Origin: Granulicella sp.
GTDB taxonomy: Bacteria; Acidobacteriota; Terriglobia; Terriglobales; Acidobacteriaceae
Length of the DNA stretch: 40,430 nucleotides
Assembly (NCBI GenBank): GCA_003132145.1
Contig: PKWU01000048.1
Location: 1 to 40,430, forward strand
Direction of reading: 5' to 3'
The notes beneath the pieces were generated by a model. That model did no database searches. It saw only the letters and a list, made by a program, of their open reading frames with translations, and was not told the origin of the DNA. A program made the translations under genes and the position numbers. Below, one piece after another: positions 27,077 through 36,223 of the stretch (position 1 is its first letter; each line of letters begins with the position of its first letter).

Positions 27077-28720
27077 CTATTTGCTGGCGCGGTAGCGGCG
27101 GATGAGGCTGGTGGTTGAGGAGTCGTGCGAGATGGCGGGCTCGGTGGGGCTCTCCAGTTCGGCGAGGATCTTTGTGGCGAGGACCTTGCCGAGTTCCACG
27201 CCCCACTGGTCGAAGCAGTCGATGTTCCAGATGGCTCCCTGGGTGAAGACGGAGTGCTCGTAGAGGGCGACGAGCTGGCCGAGGACTGCGGGGGTGAGCG
27301 CGTCGGCGAGGAGGATGTTCGACGGGCGATTGCCCTCGAAGACGCGGTGCGGGACGAGCCATTCGGGCGTGCCCTCGGCACGGACCTGCTCGGCGGACTT
27401 GCCGAAGGCGAGCGCCTCGGCCTGGGCGAAGACGTTGGCCATGAGCATGTCGTGGTGGCGTCCGAGCGGGTTGAGGGACTTGGAGAAGCCAATGAAATCG
27501 CAGGGAATGAGGCGCGTGCCCTGGTGGATGAGCTGGTAGAAGGAGTGCTGGCCGTTGGTTCCCGGCTCGCCCCAGAAGACGGGGCCGGTCTGGGCGGTGA
27601 CGGGCTTGCCGGCGAGCGTTACATGCTTGCCGTTCGACTCCATGGTGAGCTGCTGGAGGTAGGCGGGGAAGCGCTTGAGGTACTGCTCGTAGGGCAGGAC
27701 GGCGATGGTTTGCGCGTCGAAGAAATCGGTGTACCAGAGGGTGAGCAGGCCGAGCAGGACAGGGAGATTTTTTTCAAACGGCGCGGTGCGGAAGTGGACG
27801 TCCATGGCGTGGAAGCCGGAGAGCAGGTCGCGGAAGTTCTCCGGGCCGATGGCGATCATCGTCGAGAGACCGATGGCGGAGTCCATGGAGTAGCGGCCGC
27901 CGACCCAGTCCCAGAAGCCGAACATGTTTTCGGTGTCGATGCCGAAGCTCGCGACCAGCTTGGCGTTGGTGGAGATGGCGACAAAGTGTTTGGCGACGGC
28001 GGACTGGTCGCCGCCCAGGCCGGAGAGCGACCAGGCGCGCGCGGAGTTGGCGTTGGTCATCGTCTCCTGCGTGGTGAAGGTCTTGGAGGCGACGAGGAAG
28101 AGCGTCTCGTCGGGGCTGAGGTCGCGGACGGCTTCGGCGAAGTCGGTGCCGTCTACGTTGGAGACAAAGCGGAAGGTGAGGTTGCGCTGGCTGTAGTGTT
28201 TGAGCGCCTCGTAGGCCATGACGGGGCCGAGGTCGGAGCCGCCGATGCCGATGTTGACGACGTTGCGGATGGGCTTGCCGGTGTGGCCCTTCCACTCGCC
28301 GGAGCGGATGCGGTTGGCGAAGGAGGCCATCTTGTCGAGCACCGCGTGGACGCCGGGGATGACGTCTTCTCCATCGACGACGATGCGCTCGGATTTTGGC
28401 GCGCGCAGGGCGACGTGCAGGACGGCGCGGTTCTCGGTGAGGTTGATCTTGTCGCCGCGAAACATGGCTTCGATCTTGGCGCGCAGGCCGGACTCTTCGG
28501 CGAGGGCGACGAGCAGGCGCAGCGTCTCACTGGTGACGCGGTTCTTGGAGTAGTCGAGGAAGATGCCGTCTGTTTCGGCGGTGAAGCGCTGGCCGCGCGC
28601 CGGGTCTTCGGCGAAGAGATCGCGCAGATGCTTTGTGCCGATCGACTGGAAGTGACTTTGCAGCGCCTTCCAGGCGGGGCGTTGGTTGAGCGGCAGGCGG
28701 GTTGAGTCTTTGGGGTCCAT
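27077..28720 (-). CDS. pgi: glucose-6-phosphate isomerase
   Basis: A 547-residue cytoplasmic enzyme that interconverts glucose-6-phosphate and fructose-6-phosphate in glycolysis. The family is unmistakable: [79 protein letters not shown] and [12 protein letters not shown] 28720 gives the normal N-terminus; an upstream GTG at 28738 is also in frame. The 5' flank carries a direct repeat of TTCTCACAGCA (28732-28742 and 28745-28755). It is divergent from the IclR gene, 254 bp apart, with no other sugar gene near. Confidence 0.97.
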   Translation of the reverse strand: MDPKDSTRLPLNQRPAWKALQSHFQSIGTKHLRDLFAEDPARGQRFTAETDGIFLDYSKNRVTSETLRLLVALAEESGLRAKIEAMFRGDKINLTENRAVLHVALRAPKSERIVVDGEDVIPGVHAVLDKMASFANRIRSGEWKGHTGKPIRNVVNIGIGGSDLGPVMAYEALKHYSQRNLTFRFVSNVDGTDFAEAVRDLSPDETLFLVASKTFTTQETMTNANSARAWSLSGLGGDQSAVAKHFVAISTNAKLVASFGIDTENMFGFWDWVGGRYSMDSAIGLSTMIAIGPENFRDLLSGFHAMDVHFRTAPFEKNLPVLLGLLTLWYTDFFDAQTIAVLPYEQYLKRFPAYLQQLTMESNGKHVTLAGKPVTAQTGPVFWGEPGTNGQHSFYQLIHQGTRLIPCDFIGFSKSLNPLGRHHDMLMANVFAQAEALAFGKSAEQVRAEGTPEWLVPHRVFEGNRPSNILLADALTPAVLGQLVALYEHSVFTQGAIWNIDCFDQWGVELGKVLATKILAELESPTEPAISHDSSTTSLIRRYRASK

Positions 28721-28833
28721 AGGCGTCAATTTTCTCACAGCACTTTCTCACAGCAAGGCGATTTGCCTGCGCAACTGCGAATGTTCTTCAGGCCTGTTTA
28801 GTTCGATGCACTTTCAGCCTTTCTGCAACAATC

Positions 28834-28862
28834 TTGCAGTGGGGGCTCTGTGCGTTTATCGT
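28834..28862 (+). promoter_or_regulatory. candidate promoter of the IclR gene
   Basis: TTGCAG (28834-28839) and TATCGT (28857-28862) are 17 nt apart and point to the IclR gene. The hexamers are moderate matches. IclR proteins usually bind their own promoter, but no obvious palindrome stands out. Confidence 0.35.
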
Positions 28863-28974
28863 ATATACAGTCCGGCTATCGCACTCTTGAATATTGAGCC
28901 AGTTCGCTCCTGGATTCAGGTTGGGCCACGGCACACCCGGCGATGCGATTGCCGGAGAATGAGAAGGAACCTCG

Positions 28975-29889
28975 ATGAGCATTGCGCCCCGACGTCCGGC
29001 TGCCGGTTCTCTTTCGGCCAGCGCCGCGGCTGCCACCAAGGAACGGCCCGCGAGTCCTGCCACTGCGCGCACGACGCCGTCTCCCGCGCCCGTCGCCAAA
29101 TCGACCTCCGGCTCGACCCTGGACGGCTATGCCGGCGATCCCAACTTCATGACGTCGCTGGCGCGCGGGCTGCTTGTTATCCAGGCGTTCACTCCGCAGA
29201 CGCCGCAGATGACCATCTCGCAGCTTGCGGTGAAGACGGGCATCTCGCGCGCCGCGGTGCGGCGCTGCCTGTATACATTGGCGAAGCTGGGATTTGCCGG
29301 CGCGGAGGAGGGATCGCGCTACGCGCTACGCCCGCATATGCTGGCGCTGTCCAATTGCTACTCGACCAGCAACTCGCTGTCGACGGCGGCGCAGCCGGTG
29401 CTGGAACGCCTCTCCGCCGCGCTGCACGAGAGCTTTTCGGTGGCCACGCTGGACGGCGACGAGATTGTCTACATTGCGCGGTCGACTGTGTCGCGCGTGA
29501 TGAGCGACGACCTGCACATCGGCAGCCGCCTGCCAGCCTACTGCACCAGCATCGGGCGCGTTCTGCTGGCCTATATGCCCGCCGAACAACTGGAGCCGTA
29601 TCTTGCGCGCGTGGTGCTGACGCCGCACACCGCGCGCACGGTGAGCAGCGTGGAGAAGCTGCGTCTAGCGCTGCGCAACGTACGCCGCCACGGCTACGCG
29701 CTGGTGGACCAGGAGTTCGAGGTTGGGCTGCGCTCGATCGCCGTGCCCGTCTATTCGCCCACCGGGCGCGTTGTGGCCACGATCAACCTGAGCGGAAGCG
29801 CGCCGCGAATCTCGCTCTACGAGATGCAGACGCGCTTTCTGCCCCACCTGCGCAATGCCGCGACGGAGTTGGGCGCATTCCTGCGGTAG
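28975..29889 (+). CDS. IclR-family transcriptional regulator
   Basis: A 304-residue regulator. Residues 1-50 are a low-complexity Ala/Pro/Ser extension not needed for function. Then DPNFMTSLARGLLVIQAF, a winged helix-turn-helix (TISQLAVKTGISRAAVRRCL), and the C-terminal IclR effector domain (SIGRVLLAYMP, GYALVDQEFEVGLRSIAVP). The DPNF-x-x-SLARGL start is characteristic of the PcaR/PobR type, which controls aromatic-acid genes. AAGGA precedes the ATG. It converges on the NCS1 permease gene, so a role in that catabolic cluster is plausible but unproven. Confidence 0.92.
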   Translation: MSIAPRRPAAGSLSASAAAATKERPASPATARTTPSPAPVAKSTSGSTLDGYAGDPNFMTSLARGLLVIQAFTPQTPQMTISQLAVKTGISRAAVRRCLYTLAKLGFAGAEEGSRYALRPHMLALSNCYSTSNSLSTAAQPVLERLSAALHESFSVATLDGDEIVYIARSTVSRVMSDDLHIGSRLPAYCTSIGRVLLAYMPAEQLEPYLARVVLTPHTARTVSSVEKLRLALRNVRRHGYALVDQEFEVGLRSIAVPVYSPTGRVVATINLSGSAPRISLYEMQTRFLPHLRNAATELGAFLR

Positions 29890-29907
29890 TGTCCTGAGTC
29901 TGAAGTT

Positions 29908-30003
29908 CGTTGAAGAACAGGTGGGGCCTTCAGCCCTCTGCTTTGTGGCGAATTTATCCTGGGGCTGTTCCCCAGGCTGGTATAGATCGGGCCTTTGGCC
30001 CTA
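29908..30003. repeat. cluster of three small palindromes
   Basis: Within this 95-bp stretch GGGC/GCCC around CTTCA (about 29924-29936), CCTGGGG/CCCCAGG around CTGTT (29958-29976) and GGGCC/GGCCC around TTT (about 29989-30001) follow each other. It looks like a decayed array of hairpin repeats between the convergent IclR and permease genes and may help end both transcripts. Confidence 0.6.
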
Positions 30004-30037
30004 CGTCTCGTGCTGCGAATCAATGACTCAGGACACC

Positions 30038-30149
30038 AGAGCATTTCCCGTAATGGTGTAGATCGTCGCGCAACAAGCAAAAGCAGATTCCTCCGCTTCG
30101 CTACGGAATGACAAACAAAATGGGTCTATAACAATTCCGAAAATGCTCT
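30038..30149. mobile_element. MITE-like element, copy B
   Basis: A 112-bp element in the same orientation as 21891-22006. AGAGCATTT (30038-30046) and AAATGCTCT (30141-30149) are the ends. The inner AGCAGATTCC...GGAATGACAAAC block is shared. The differences are scattered substitutions outside the core. Its right end supplies two of the three bases of the permease stop codon (30148-30150). Confidence 0.8.
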
Positions 30150-31698
30150 AGCCTTCGCATTTCGGGGCGGCAACGGTACGGGCTTTTGCTCCGGCGCTGT
30201 TGCCGAGCGCGGGATCGAGCACCTCATCCAGCCCCTTGACCTTGATCCTCTGGGCCAGCGGCGTTGCTCCACCCACTCGGGGGGCGGTTCCCATCAGTAC
30301 GATGTAGACGAGCGCGGCCACGGCGAAGCCGACGAACCATGCGTAATCGTAGACGAAGCGCAGCTCCGGCACGGCAAGTCCGATCAGCGCGGCGAAGACT
30401 CCGGCGGCGAGCGCGACGAGAGCGCGCGGATTGAATCCCTTGCTGTACTCATACGGCCCCTCGCGTCGGTAGAGCGACTCGGTATCCAGCCGCGTGCCGC
30501 GGACCAGGAAGTAGTCGGCGATCATGATTCCAGCCACCGGGCCGAGCAGCCCCGAGTAGCTGACCAGCCACTGGATGTAGTCGGTGTGGCTGGCCATCAG
30601 CCTCCAGGGCATGATGGCCAGACCAAGAAAGCCGGTGATGAGGCCTCCGGTACGGAAGCTGATGAGCTTCGGCGCGAGGTGGGAGAAGTCGTTGGACGGG
30701 CTGACCACGTTGGCCCCGATGTTGAGGTTGAGCGTGGCAATCAGAATGCTGATGAGCGCGAGGAAGGCGACGACGGGCTGATGGAAGAGGCCGAGCAGAG
30801 TGATCGGGTTCCAGATGGCGTGGCCGAAGACGACCATGGAGGCCGAGGTGCACGCGATCCCGATGAAGCTGTACAAGACCATTGCAACGGGCAGGCCGAA
30901 GGACTGGCCTACAATCTGCGACCCCTGCGACTTTGCATAGCGCGTGAAGTCGGGAATGTTGAGCGAGAGCGTGGCCCAGTAGCCGACGATGCCGGTGAGC
31001 GAGAGGAAGAAGAAGTGCAGGAAGCTGGAATGCGTGTGGAACTGGCTGGGCTGGCTGAGCATGGGGCCGAAGCCGCCAGCCTTGTGGGTCATGAAGCCGA
31101 GCAGCACCAGCGACATGACGAGCAGAAACGGCGCGGAAAAACTTTGCAGAAAGCGGATCGACTCCACTCCGCGCCAGACCACGGCCATGTTCAACAGCCA
31201 GAAGCCGAGGAAGCAGATCCACAGAACGGACGGCATTGCCGCAGACGCAGGCCACAGCACGTTGAGCATTGCGTAGATGGCCTGGCCACCGATCCACGTC
31301 TGGATGCCAAACCAGCCGCAGGCCACCAGCGCGCGGAGCATGGCGGGAATGTTCGCGCCGCGCACGCCAAACGAGGCGCGCACAACGACAGGGAAGGGGA
31401 TGCCGTACTTGGCGCCCGCGTGCGCGTTCAGGAGCATGGGGACCAGGACGATGAGATTGCCCAGCAGGATCGTCGCGGTCGCCTGCTTGCAGTCCATTCC
31501 ACCGGCGATGAGGCTGGACGCAAGCATGTAGGCCGTCACCCCCATCGACATGGAGAACCAGAGCGCGATGTAGCTGTATGTGCCCCAGGTGCGCTGCTCC
31601 GGCGTGGTGGGCGCAAGGTCCGCGTTGTAGAGCTGCGGGTCGGCGCGCAGGCCGTAGGCATCGGTCAGACTGGTTGGCCCCTCGGGGTAAAGAGTCAT
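30148..31698 (-). CDS. NCS1-family nucleobase/hydantoin permease
   Basis: A 516-residue transporter with about twelve membrane helices. The NCS1 features are YNADLAPTTPEQRTWGTYS near the start, FGVRGANIPAMLRALVACGWFG (residues about 115-136) and QTWIGGQAIYAM, with NLNIGANVVSPSNDF in the later half. NCS1 proteins import cytosine, uracil, allantoin or hydantoins with Na+ or H+. The neighbouring beta-ureidopropionase and hydantoinase remnant suggest a pyrimidine or hydantoin substrate. Its ATG overlaps the remnant's stop in an ATGA junction, and its stop codon is at the edge of a MITE-like element. Confidence 0.92.
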   Translation of the reverse strand: MTLYPEGPTSLTDAYGLRADPQLYNADLAPTTPEQRTWGTYSYIALWFSMSMGVTAYMLASSLIAGGMDCKQATATILLGNLIVLVPMLLNAHAGAKYGIPFPVVVRASFGVRGANIPAMLRALVACGWFGIQTWIGGQAIYAMLNVLWPASAAMPSVLWICFLGFWLLNMAVVWRGVESIRFLQSFSAPFLLVMSLVLLGFMTHKAGGFGPMLSQPSQFHTHSSFLHFFFLSLTGIVGYWATLSLNIPDFTRYAKSQGSQIVGQSFGLPVAMVLYSFIGIACTSASMVVFGHAIWNPITLLGLFHQPVVAFLALISILIATLNLNIGANVVSPSNDFSHLAPKLISFRTGGLITGFLGLAIMPWRLMASHTDYIQWLVSYSGLLGPVAGIMIADYFLVRGTRLDTESLYRREGPYEYSKGFNPRALVALAAGVFAALIGLAVPELRFVYDYAWFVGFAVAALVYIVLMGTAPRVGGATPLAQRIKVKGLDEVLDPALGNSAGAKARTVAAPKCEG

Positions 31699-31980
31699 CG
31701 CGCGGCAACCTCGCTAACCAGAGTTCGGTCGCGTTCCACCGCCGCGATCCGGCGTGCCTGCTCGGCCGCCAGTTTGCCGCGCGGGAAAACATGACGCGCG
31801 TTTGCGGGGACTTCAAAGCGTTCGAAGATGGAGGAATCGGGGTGCATATTCTGGGCCGCTGCCGTAATCGTATACTTCGCCAACGGGGTTCCACAGCAGA
31901 ATATCCGCACCGGAACCGGCGGCCACAATCCCCTTCTTCGCAACCCCGATAAGTTTCCCAGCCGCAGCACACCGCATCGA
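31695..31980 (-). pseudogene. C-terminal remnant of a dihydropyrimidinase/hydantoinase
   Basis: Only the last fifth of the gene remains. One frame reads AAAGKLIGVAKKGIVAAGS, then GADILLWNPVGEV, the usual amidohydrolase end region; a single-base frameshift near 31867 then continues as YTITAAAQNMHPDSSIFERF and HVFPRGKL, also typical of hydantoinases. The family needs about 460 residues; about 90 are left and the metal-binding half is missing, so it cannot be active. It lies directly between the ureidopropionase stop and the permease start, in the operon order expected for a working gene. Confidence 0.7.
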
Positions 31981-32009
31981 AGGCGCGCACGATCTGCCCG
32001 CCACTGCGT

Positions 32010-32909
32010 TTACGGTTTAACCAGATCTCCGTACAGGTCCGGTCTGCGGTCGCGATAGAAGGGCCATGCGCGGCGGACTTCGGCGATTGAATCGAGGTCG
32101 AGATCGGCGGTGACGATCTCGTCCTGGTTGCGCGAGGCTTCGGCGATAATCTTGCCGCGCGGATTGCAGAAGTAGCTCTGGCCGAAGAACTCGCCGAGGT
32201 TCCACGGCGCTTCCGTTCCAACGCGATTGATGGCGGCGACAAAATAACCATTCGCCACGGCCAGCGCGGGCGGCTCGATCTTCCACAGAAAGTCGTTGGG
32301 GCCGGCGATGACCGCCGAGGGATTGAAGACGATCTGGGCGCCGTTCAGGCCCATGACGCGCGCTCCCTCGGGGAAGTGACGGTCGTAGCAGAGATAGACG
32401 CCGATCCTGCAGAAGCCGAGATCGAAGACGGGAAAGCCGAGATTGCCGGGGCGGAAGTAGAACTTCTCCCAGAAGCCCGGGGCGGCGTGCGGGATGTGCG
32501 CCTTGCGGTACTTGCCGATGAATCCGCCGTCGCGGCCGATCACGGCGGCGGAGTTGTAGAAGATTTTCCCGCCCTCTGCTTCCCCATCTTCAACTTCATA
32601 GATGGGGACGACGAGAGCGATGCGAAGCTCCTTCGCCAGCGAGCACATGAGTTGCACGGTGGGGCCGTCGGGGACGCGCTCGGCGAAGTCGTGCCAGCGT
32701 GTGGACTGTTCGGCGCAGAAGTAGGGACCGCTGAAGATCTCCTGCAGGCAGACGATCTGGGCGCCATCGGCCGCCGCCGCGCGGACCATTGCGACGTGCT
32801 TCACGATCATCGCCTGCTTGATTGCGGCCAACGACGCGCCCGCGCCGTCGATGTCCGCGGGGACTACGTTCTTCGCCTGGACCAGGGAACATCGAACCAC
32901 TCGCGCCAT
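32010..32909 (-). CDS. beta-ureidopropionase-like carbon-nitrogen hydrolase
   Basis: A 299-residue nitrilase-superfamily enzyme that likely hydrolyses N-carbamoyl-beta-alanine (or N-carbamoyl amino acids) to the amine, CO2 and ammonia, the last step of reductive pyrimidine breakdown. The catalytic triad is visible: Glu57 in VCLQEIFSGPYFC, Lys136 in KYRKAHIPH and Cys174 in VYLCYDRHFPE. The FSGPYFCAEQ segment is typical of ureidopropionase rather than simple amidase. GGAGAA precedes ATG 32909. Downstream on the same strand are the hydantoinase remnant and the NCS1 permease. Confidence 0.9.
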   Translation of the reverse strand: MARVVRCSLVQAKNVVPADIDGAGASLAAIKQAMIVKHVAMVRAAAADGAQIVCLQEIFSGPYFCAEQSTRWHDFAERVPDGPTVQLMCSLAKELRIALVVPIYEVEDGEAEGGKIFYNSAAVIGRDGGFIGKYRKAHIPHAAPGFWEKFYFRPGNLGFPVFDLGFCRIGVYLCYDRHFPEGARVMGLNGAQIVFNPSAVIAGPNDFLWKIEPPALAVANGYFVAAINRVGTEAPWNLGEFFGQSYFCNPRGKIIAEASRNQDEIVTADLDLDSIAEVRRAWPFYRDRRPDLYGDLVKP

Positions 32910-33255
32910 CGTTCTCCGCCACCTTCCGCTTCCTGAGCTACAACCGCTTTCTCAAGTCAATCTGCCTCGCCGATTCGTGTCAAGGCTGTGCGATTCGTAT
33001 CAAGCGCGTTTCAAGGGATTGCTCCGGCGCAAGCCAGCCAGCGGTTGCATCCAGGGCATGTTGGCTGAAATGCCGAATCCGGCTTCCACTCGCATGGCCG
33101 GGCAGGGTAAAATATAGACAGCTATATCGTTCTGCATGTGTTCTGCAACTCGTCCGGCAGAGACACACATTTTCGCCGCCGAGGACTGTTTGTGTGCTTC
33201 CCCCTGGGTGCTCCCGAAGCAGCTATGTGAGACCCCCGAAAGAATCCTGTCATAC
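32910..33255. other. divergent promoter region, no gene
   Basis: The 346 bp between the ureidopropionase gene and the membrane glycosyltransferase gene hold no coding or RNA gene that I can support. An AT-rich palindrome ATATAG...CTATAT (33112-33127) next to TAAAATATAGAC is the likeliest promoter/operator site for the plus-strand gene. Confidence 0.45.
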
Positions 33256-34746
33256 ATGGCAACAGCGACACTCCAGCCAACTCCCGATTCAACGATGGAC
33301 TGCTCTGACGGCCGACTCTTTCGACGATCCAGGATGCGTCTTCTGCTGATGGTTGCCGCGGCCTGGGCGCTGCGCATGGTGGTGGTGGCGCTGGTGTTCC
33401 GCGATATTTCCGACCCGGTGCGGCACTACGAGCAGTTCGGCAACGAGGTGGGCTGGATCGCGCGCTCGATCGCAGCGCATCAGGGCTTCTCCTCGCCGTA
33501 CTTCACGCTCACCGGGCCGACGGCGCTGCTGCCTCCGCTCTATCCATATCTTCTATCGGTCATCTTCAGGGTCTTCGGCATCTATTCGGTGAAGTCCGCG
33601 CTGACCATTCTGACGCTGAACAGCCTCTTCTCCGCGCTCACCTGCGTGCCCATCTACCTGGCCACGCGGCTCTCGGTGAACGCGCGCGTTGCAATGTTTG
33701 CGGGATGGGGCTGGGCGATCTATCCCTTCGCCATCTACTTCTCGGCCGGGCGCGTGTGGGAGTATTCCCTCACATCGCTGCTGCTGACGACGTGCTTCTG
33801 GCTGGCGCTTAGCCTGCATCTCGATCCGCGGCCCGCGCGCTGGCTGGGCTTTGGGGTTCTGTACGGACTGGCCGGCCTCTCCAACCCAGCCGTCTTCTCG
33901 CTCTTCCCGGTCCTGCTGCTGCTGCCGCTGTGGAAGCTGCGCCGCGCCGGCTCTTGGTTTTCCAGCGAGGTGCTTCGCAGCGGCCTGTTCGCAGCCGTTG
34001 GACTCTTCGTTGTGCTGACGCCGTGGACCGTACGCAACTACCGCACCATGCACGTGCTGTGTCCAGTGCGCGACTGCTTCTGGTACGAGTTCTGGTCGGC
34101 CAACAACGGCGACAGTTCCGACCCCACGCTGCCGTGGACCCACCCGGCCAGCAATCCCGTCGAGATGCATCTCTACCAATCGCAGGGCGAGATTGCCTAC
34201 ATCGCGCAGAAGCGCGTCATGGCGATGGACTACATCAGCCACCACCCCGGCTTCTTCGTCCGCATCACGCTGCGCCGCGTGGCCTACTATTGGACCGGCT
34301 TCTGGAGTCTCTCGCAGGAGTACAGGGAGCAAGAGCCGTTCCAACTGCCCAATGTCTTCTACTGCACCAGCCTGACGCTGCTTTTGCTCATCGGCGCGCG
34401 CGACTGGTGGTGCAGGGACCGCGACGCCGCGCTGCCCTACCTGCTCTCGATCGCCATCTTTCCCATTGCCTACTACATCTCGCATCCATTGATGGACTAT
34501 CGGCAGCCGATTGAGCCGGAGATTGTGGTTCTGGTGGTTGTCGGACTGCGCGCTGTCAAGGCGCGGATCGGTGAGAGGTCCGCGGCAACCAGCCTGATGC
34601 GAGAGAGCGAAGCCGCTGAAATCTTCGCCCAGATGAACGACTCCGTGAGCTTCCCGATGGAACACGCTTTCGACGCAGACGACTGCTCCTGCTCCGTCTG
34701 CATCGCGGCCAGCGCCGCCGTCGAACCCTCCGCAACCGCAGGCTGA
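33256..34746 (+). CDS. multi-spanning membrane glycosyltransferase-like protein (GT39/ArnT-like)
   Basis: A 496-residue protein with about nine to ten membrane helices. The N-terminal helix (residues about 27-50) is followed by a periplasmic loop (DISDPVRHYEQFGNEVGW and SSPYFTLTGPTALLPPLYPY) with Asp/Glu residues, as in polyprenyl-phosphate-dependent GT-C enzymes. A later external loop carries WSANNGDSSDPTLPW. The GT39-like label rests on this layout; sugar and acceptor are unknown. The tail (about 475-496) is cysteine-rich (DDCSCSVC). ATG 33256 is preferred; 33295 and 33334 are later in-frame choices. Confidence 0.7.
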   Translation: MATATLQPTPDSTMDCSDGRLFRRSRMRLLLMVAAAWALRMVVVALVFRDISDPVRHYEQFGNEVGWIARSIAAHQGFSSPYFTLTGPTALLPPLYPYLLSVIFRVFGIYSVKSALTILTLNSLFSALTCVPIYLATRLSVNARVAMFAGWGWAIYPFAIYFSAGRVWEYSLTSLLLTTCFWLALSLHLDPRPARWLGFGVLYGLAGLSNPAVFSLFPVLLLLPLWKLRRAGSWFSSEVLRSGLFAAVGLFVVLTPWTVRNYRTMHVLCPVRDCFWYEFWSANNGDSSDPTLPWTHPASNPVEMHLYQSQGEIAYIAQKRVMAMDYISHHPGFFVRITLRRVAYYWTGFWSLSQEYREQEPFQLPNVFYCTSLTLLLLIGARDWWCRDRDAALPYLLSIAIFPIAYYISHPLMDYRQPIEPEIVVLVVVGLRAVKARIGERSAATSLMRESEAAEIFAQMNDSVSFPMEHAFDADDCSCSVCIAASAAVEPSATAG

Positions 34747-34829
34747 CGACTTCGGCTTAGCTCGCTGTCATTCTGTAGAGTGGTGGGAACGGTGCGTTCA
34801 ATTTGACGCGCGTGGGGAGGGGTTGCGCT

Positions 34830-36146
34830 TTGGAGCGATTGCTGGGGGCATACATCTCGGTGCCGTTCTGCCGGGCGAAGTGCAGCTACTGCAACTTTGC
34901 CTCGGGGGTCCTCGGCATGGGTGCGTCTGGGGACGGGGCGTCCGGAGCCGGGGCGTCCGAGCCAGGCCGGATGGAGCGGTATGTGGAGCGGGTGTGCGCG
35001 GAGATTGGATCGGCGCGGGAGCGGGCGGCGGAGTTGCGGGCGGAGCTGCCGGGGCGGGTGGATACGGTCTACTTCGGCGGAGGGACGCCGAGCCTGTTGG
35101 GTGCGGAGCAGATGCGGCGGCTGTTTGCGGCGCTGCGTGGCGAGTTCGAGGTAAGCGCGGACGCGGAGATCACCATCGAGTGCGCGCCGGGGCAGATGGG
35201 CGACGAGACGTTTGAAGAGTTGTTGCGGCTGGGGATGAACCGGGTGAGCTTCGGGGTGCAGTCGTTTGTGGATGCGGAGGCGCGGGCGGTGGGGCGGATG
35301 CACACGCGCGCGATGTGTCTTGCGGAGATTGCGCGGATGCGCGCGGCGGGCGTGGAGGAGATCAATGTAGACCTGATCGTGGGGCTGCCGCGGCAGACGG
35401 CGGCGAGCTGGCGCGAGTCGGTCGATGTGGGGATTGAGTGCGGCGTCCCGCATGTGAGCGTGTACATGCTGGAGGTGGATGAGGATTCGCGGCTGGGCCG
35501 CGAGATGCTGGCGCACGGGACGCGATATGGCGCGGAGTCCGTGGCCTCGGAGGACGAGACGGCGGAACGGTACGCGGCGGCCTGCGAGTGGCTGGAGGCG
35601 AGTGGTGTGATGCAGTACGAGATCTCAAACTTCGCGCGCAAGGGGCATGAATCGCGGCACAATGTGAAGTACTGGCGGAGGGAGCCGTATGTGGGCTTCG
35701 GGCTGGATGCGCACTCGATGTTGCGCTGCGGCGAGGGCGCGGTGCGGTGGGGGAATACGAGCGATCTGGAGAAGTATCTGGCGGGCAGGGAACAGGGAAC
35801 GGTCACCCCAGCGAGCCAAGACCGCTCGCCGGGGACCCCGACAGGGAACAGGGAACAGGATGAGCTTCGTCTATTTGCGGTGGATCCTGAAGTGGAACGG
35901 ATCGGATTGGAGCGGGGATTTGAGGAGGCGATGTTTCTTGGGTTGCGGATGAACGAGGGGATCGATCTGGAGGCTTTGCGGGCGGAGTTTGGCGCGGAGT
36001 TGATGGGGGGCGCGGTGGCTGCGCTGAGCGATGTGGAGGAGGCTGGTCTGGTGGAGCGCGAGGGGAGTTGGCTGCGGCTGACGGCGCGGGGACGTATGGT
36101 GTCGAATGAGGTCTTCAGCAGGTTGCTGGTGGAGGCGACGGTGTAA
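34830..36146 (+). CDS. hemW: HemW-type radical SAM protein with two low-complexity insertions
   Basis: A radical SAM protein of about 438 residues. The cluster motif CRAKCSYCNF (Cys14, 18, 21) has Phe in place of the fourth Cys of HemN, which marks HemW, a heme-trafficking protein rather than coproporphyrinogen oxidase. VYFGGGTPSLL, LGMNRVSFGVQSF and the C-terminal RMNEGIDLEALRAEFG fit. TTG 34830 is chosen because GGGGAGGGG ends about 8 nt upstream; an earlier TTG at 34803 is possible. Two in-frame insertions, a 15-bp triplet (34920-34964) and a hairpin repeat (35786-35856), keep the frame open. Confidence 0.9.
   Translation: MERLLGAYISVPFCRAKCSYCNFASGVLGMGASGDGASGAGASEPGRMERYVERVCAEIGSARERAAELRAELPGRVDTVYFGGGTPSLLGAEQMRRLFAALRGEFEVSADAEITIECAPGQMGDETFEELLRLGMNRVSFGVQSFVDAEARAVGRMHTRAMCLAEIARMRAAGVEEINVDLIVGLPRQTAASWRESVDVGIECGVPHVSVYMLEVDEDSRLGREMLAHGTRYGAESVASEDETAERYAAACEWLEASGVMQYEISNFARKGHESRHNVKYWRREPYVGFGLDAHSMLRCGEGAVRWGNTSDLEKYLAGREQGTVTPASQDRSPGTPTGNREQDELRLFAVDPEVERIGLERGFEEAMFLGLRMNEGIDLEALRAEFGAELMGGAVAALSDVEEAGLVEREGSWLRLTARGRMVSNEVFSRLLVEATV
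34920..34964 (+). repeat. 15-bp in-frame triplication inside hemW
   Basis: Three 15-bp units at 34920-34934, 34935-34949 and 34950-34964 encode GASGD, GASGA and GASEP. They sit just after the radical SAM cluster motif, where the family usually has a short loop. Confidence 0.8.
35786..35856. repeat. hairpin repeat inserted in the hemW coding region
   Basis: CAGGGAACAGGGAAC occurs at 35786-35800 and again at 35842-35856. Between them lies CACCCCAGCGAGC...CTCGCCGGGGACCCC, a hairpin element also present at 37364-37402. It encodes about 19 unrelated residues of the protein (TVTPASQDRSPGTPTGN region). Confidence 0.8.
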
Positions 36147-36223
36147 ACATTGAGCTGTGGGCACGCGAATACAGTGGGAGAAAGGGACGGACGGGTGTGG
36201 CGCTCGCGAATGGATCGGGGTTC

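Noticed and set aside
30449-32251. 600-codon minus frame overlapping the permease
   Set aside because: It runs out of frame through the NCS1 gene and the hydantoinase remnant; only the latter part matches a known family, and in a different frame.
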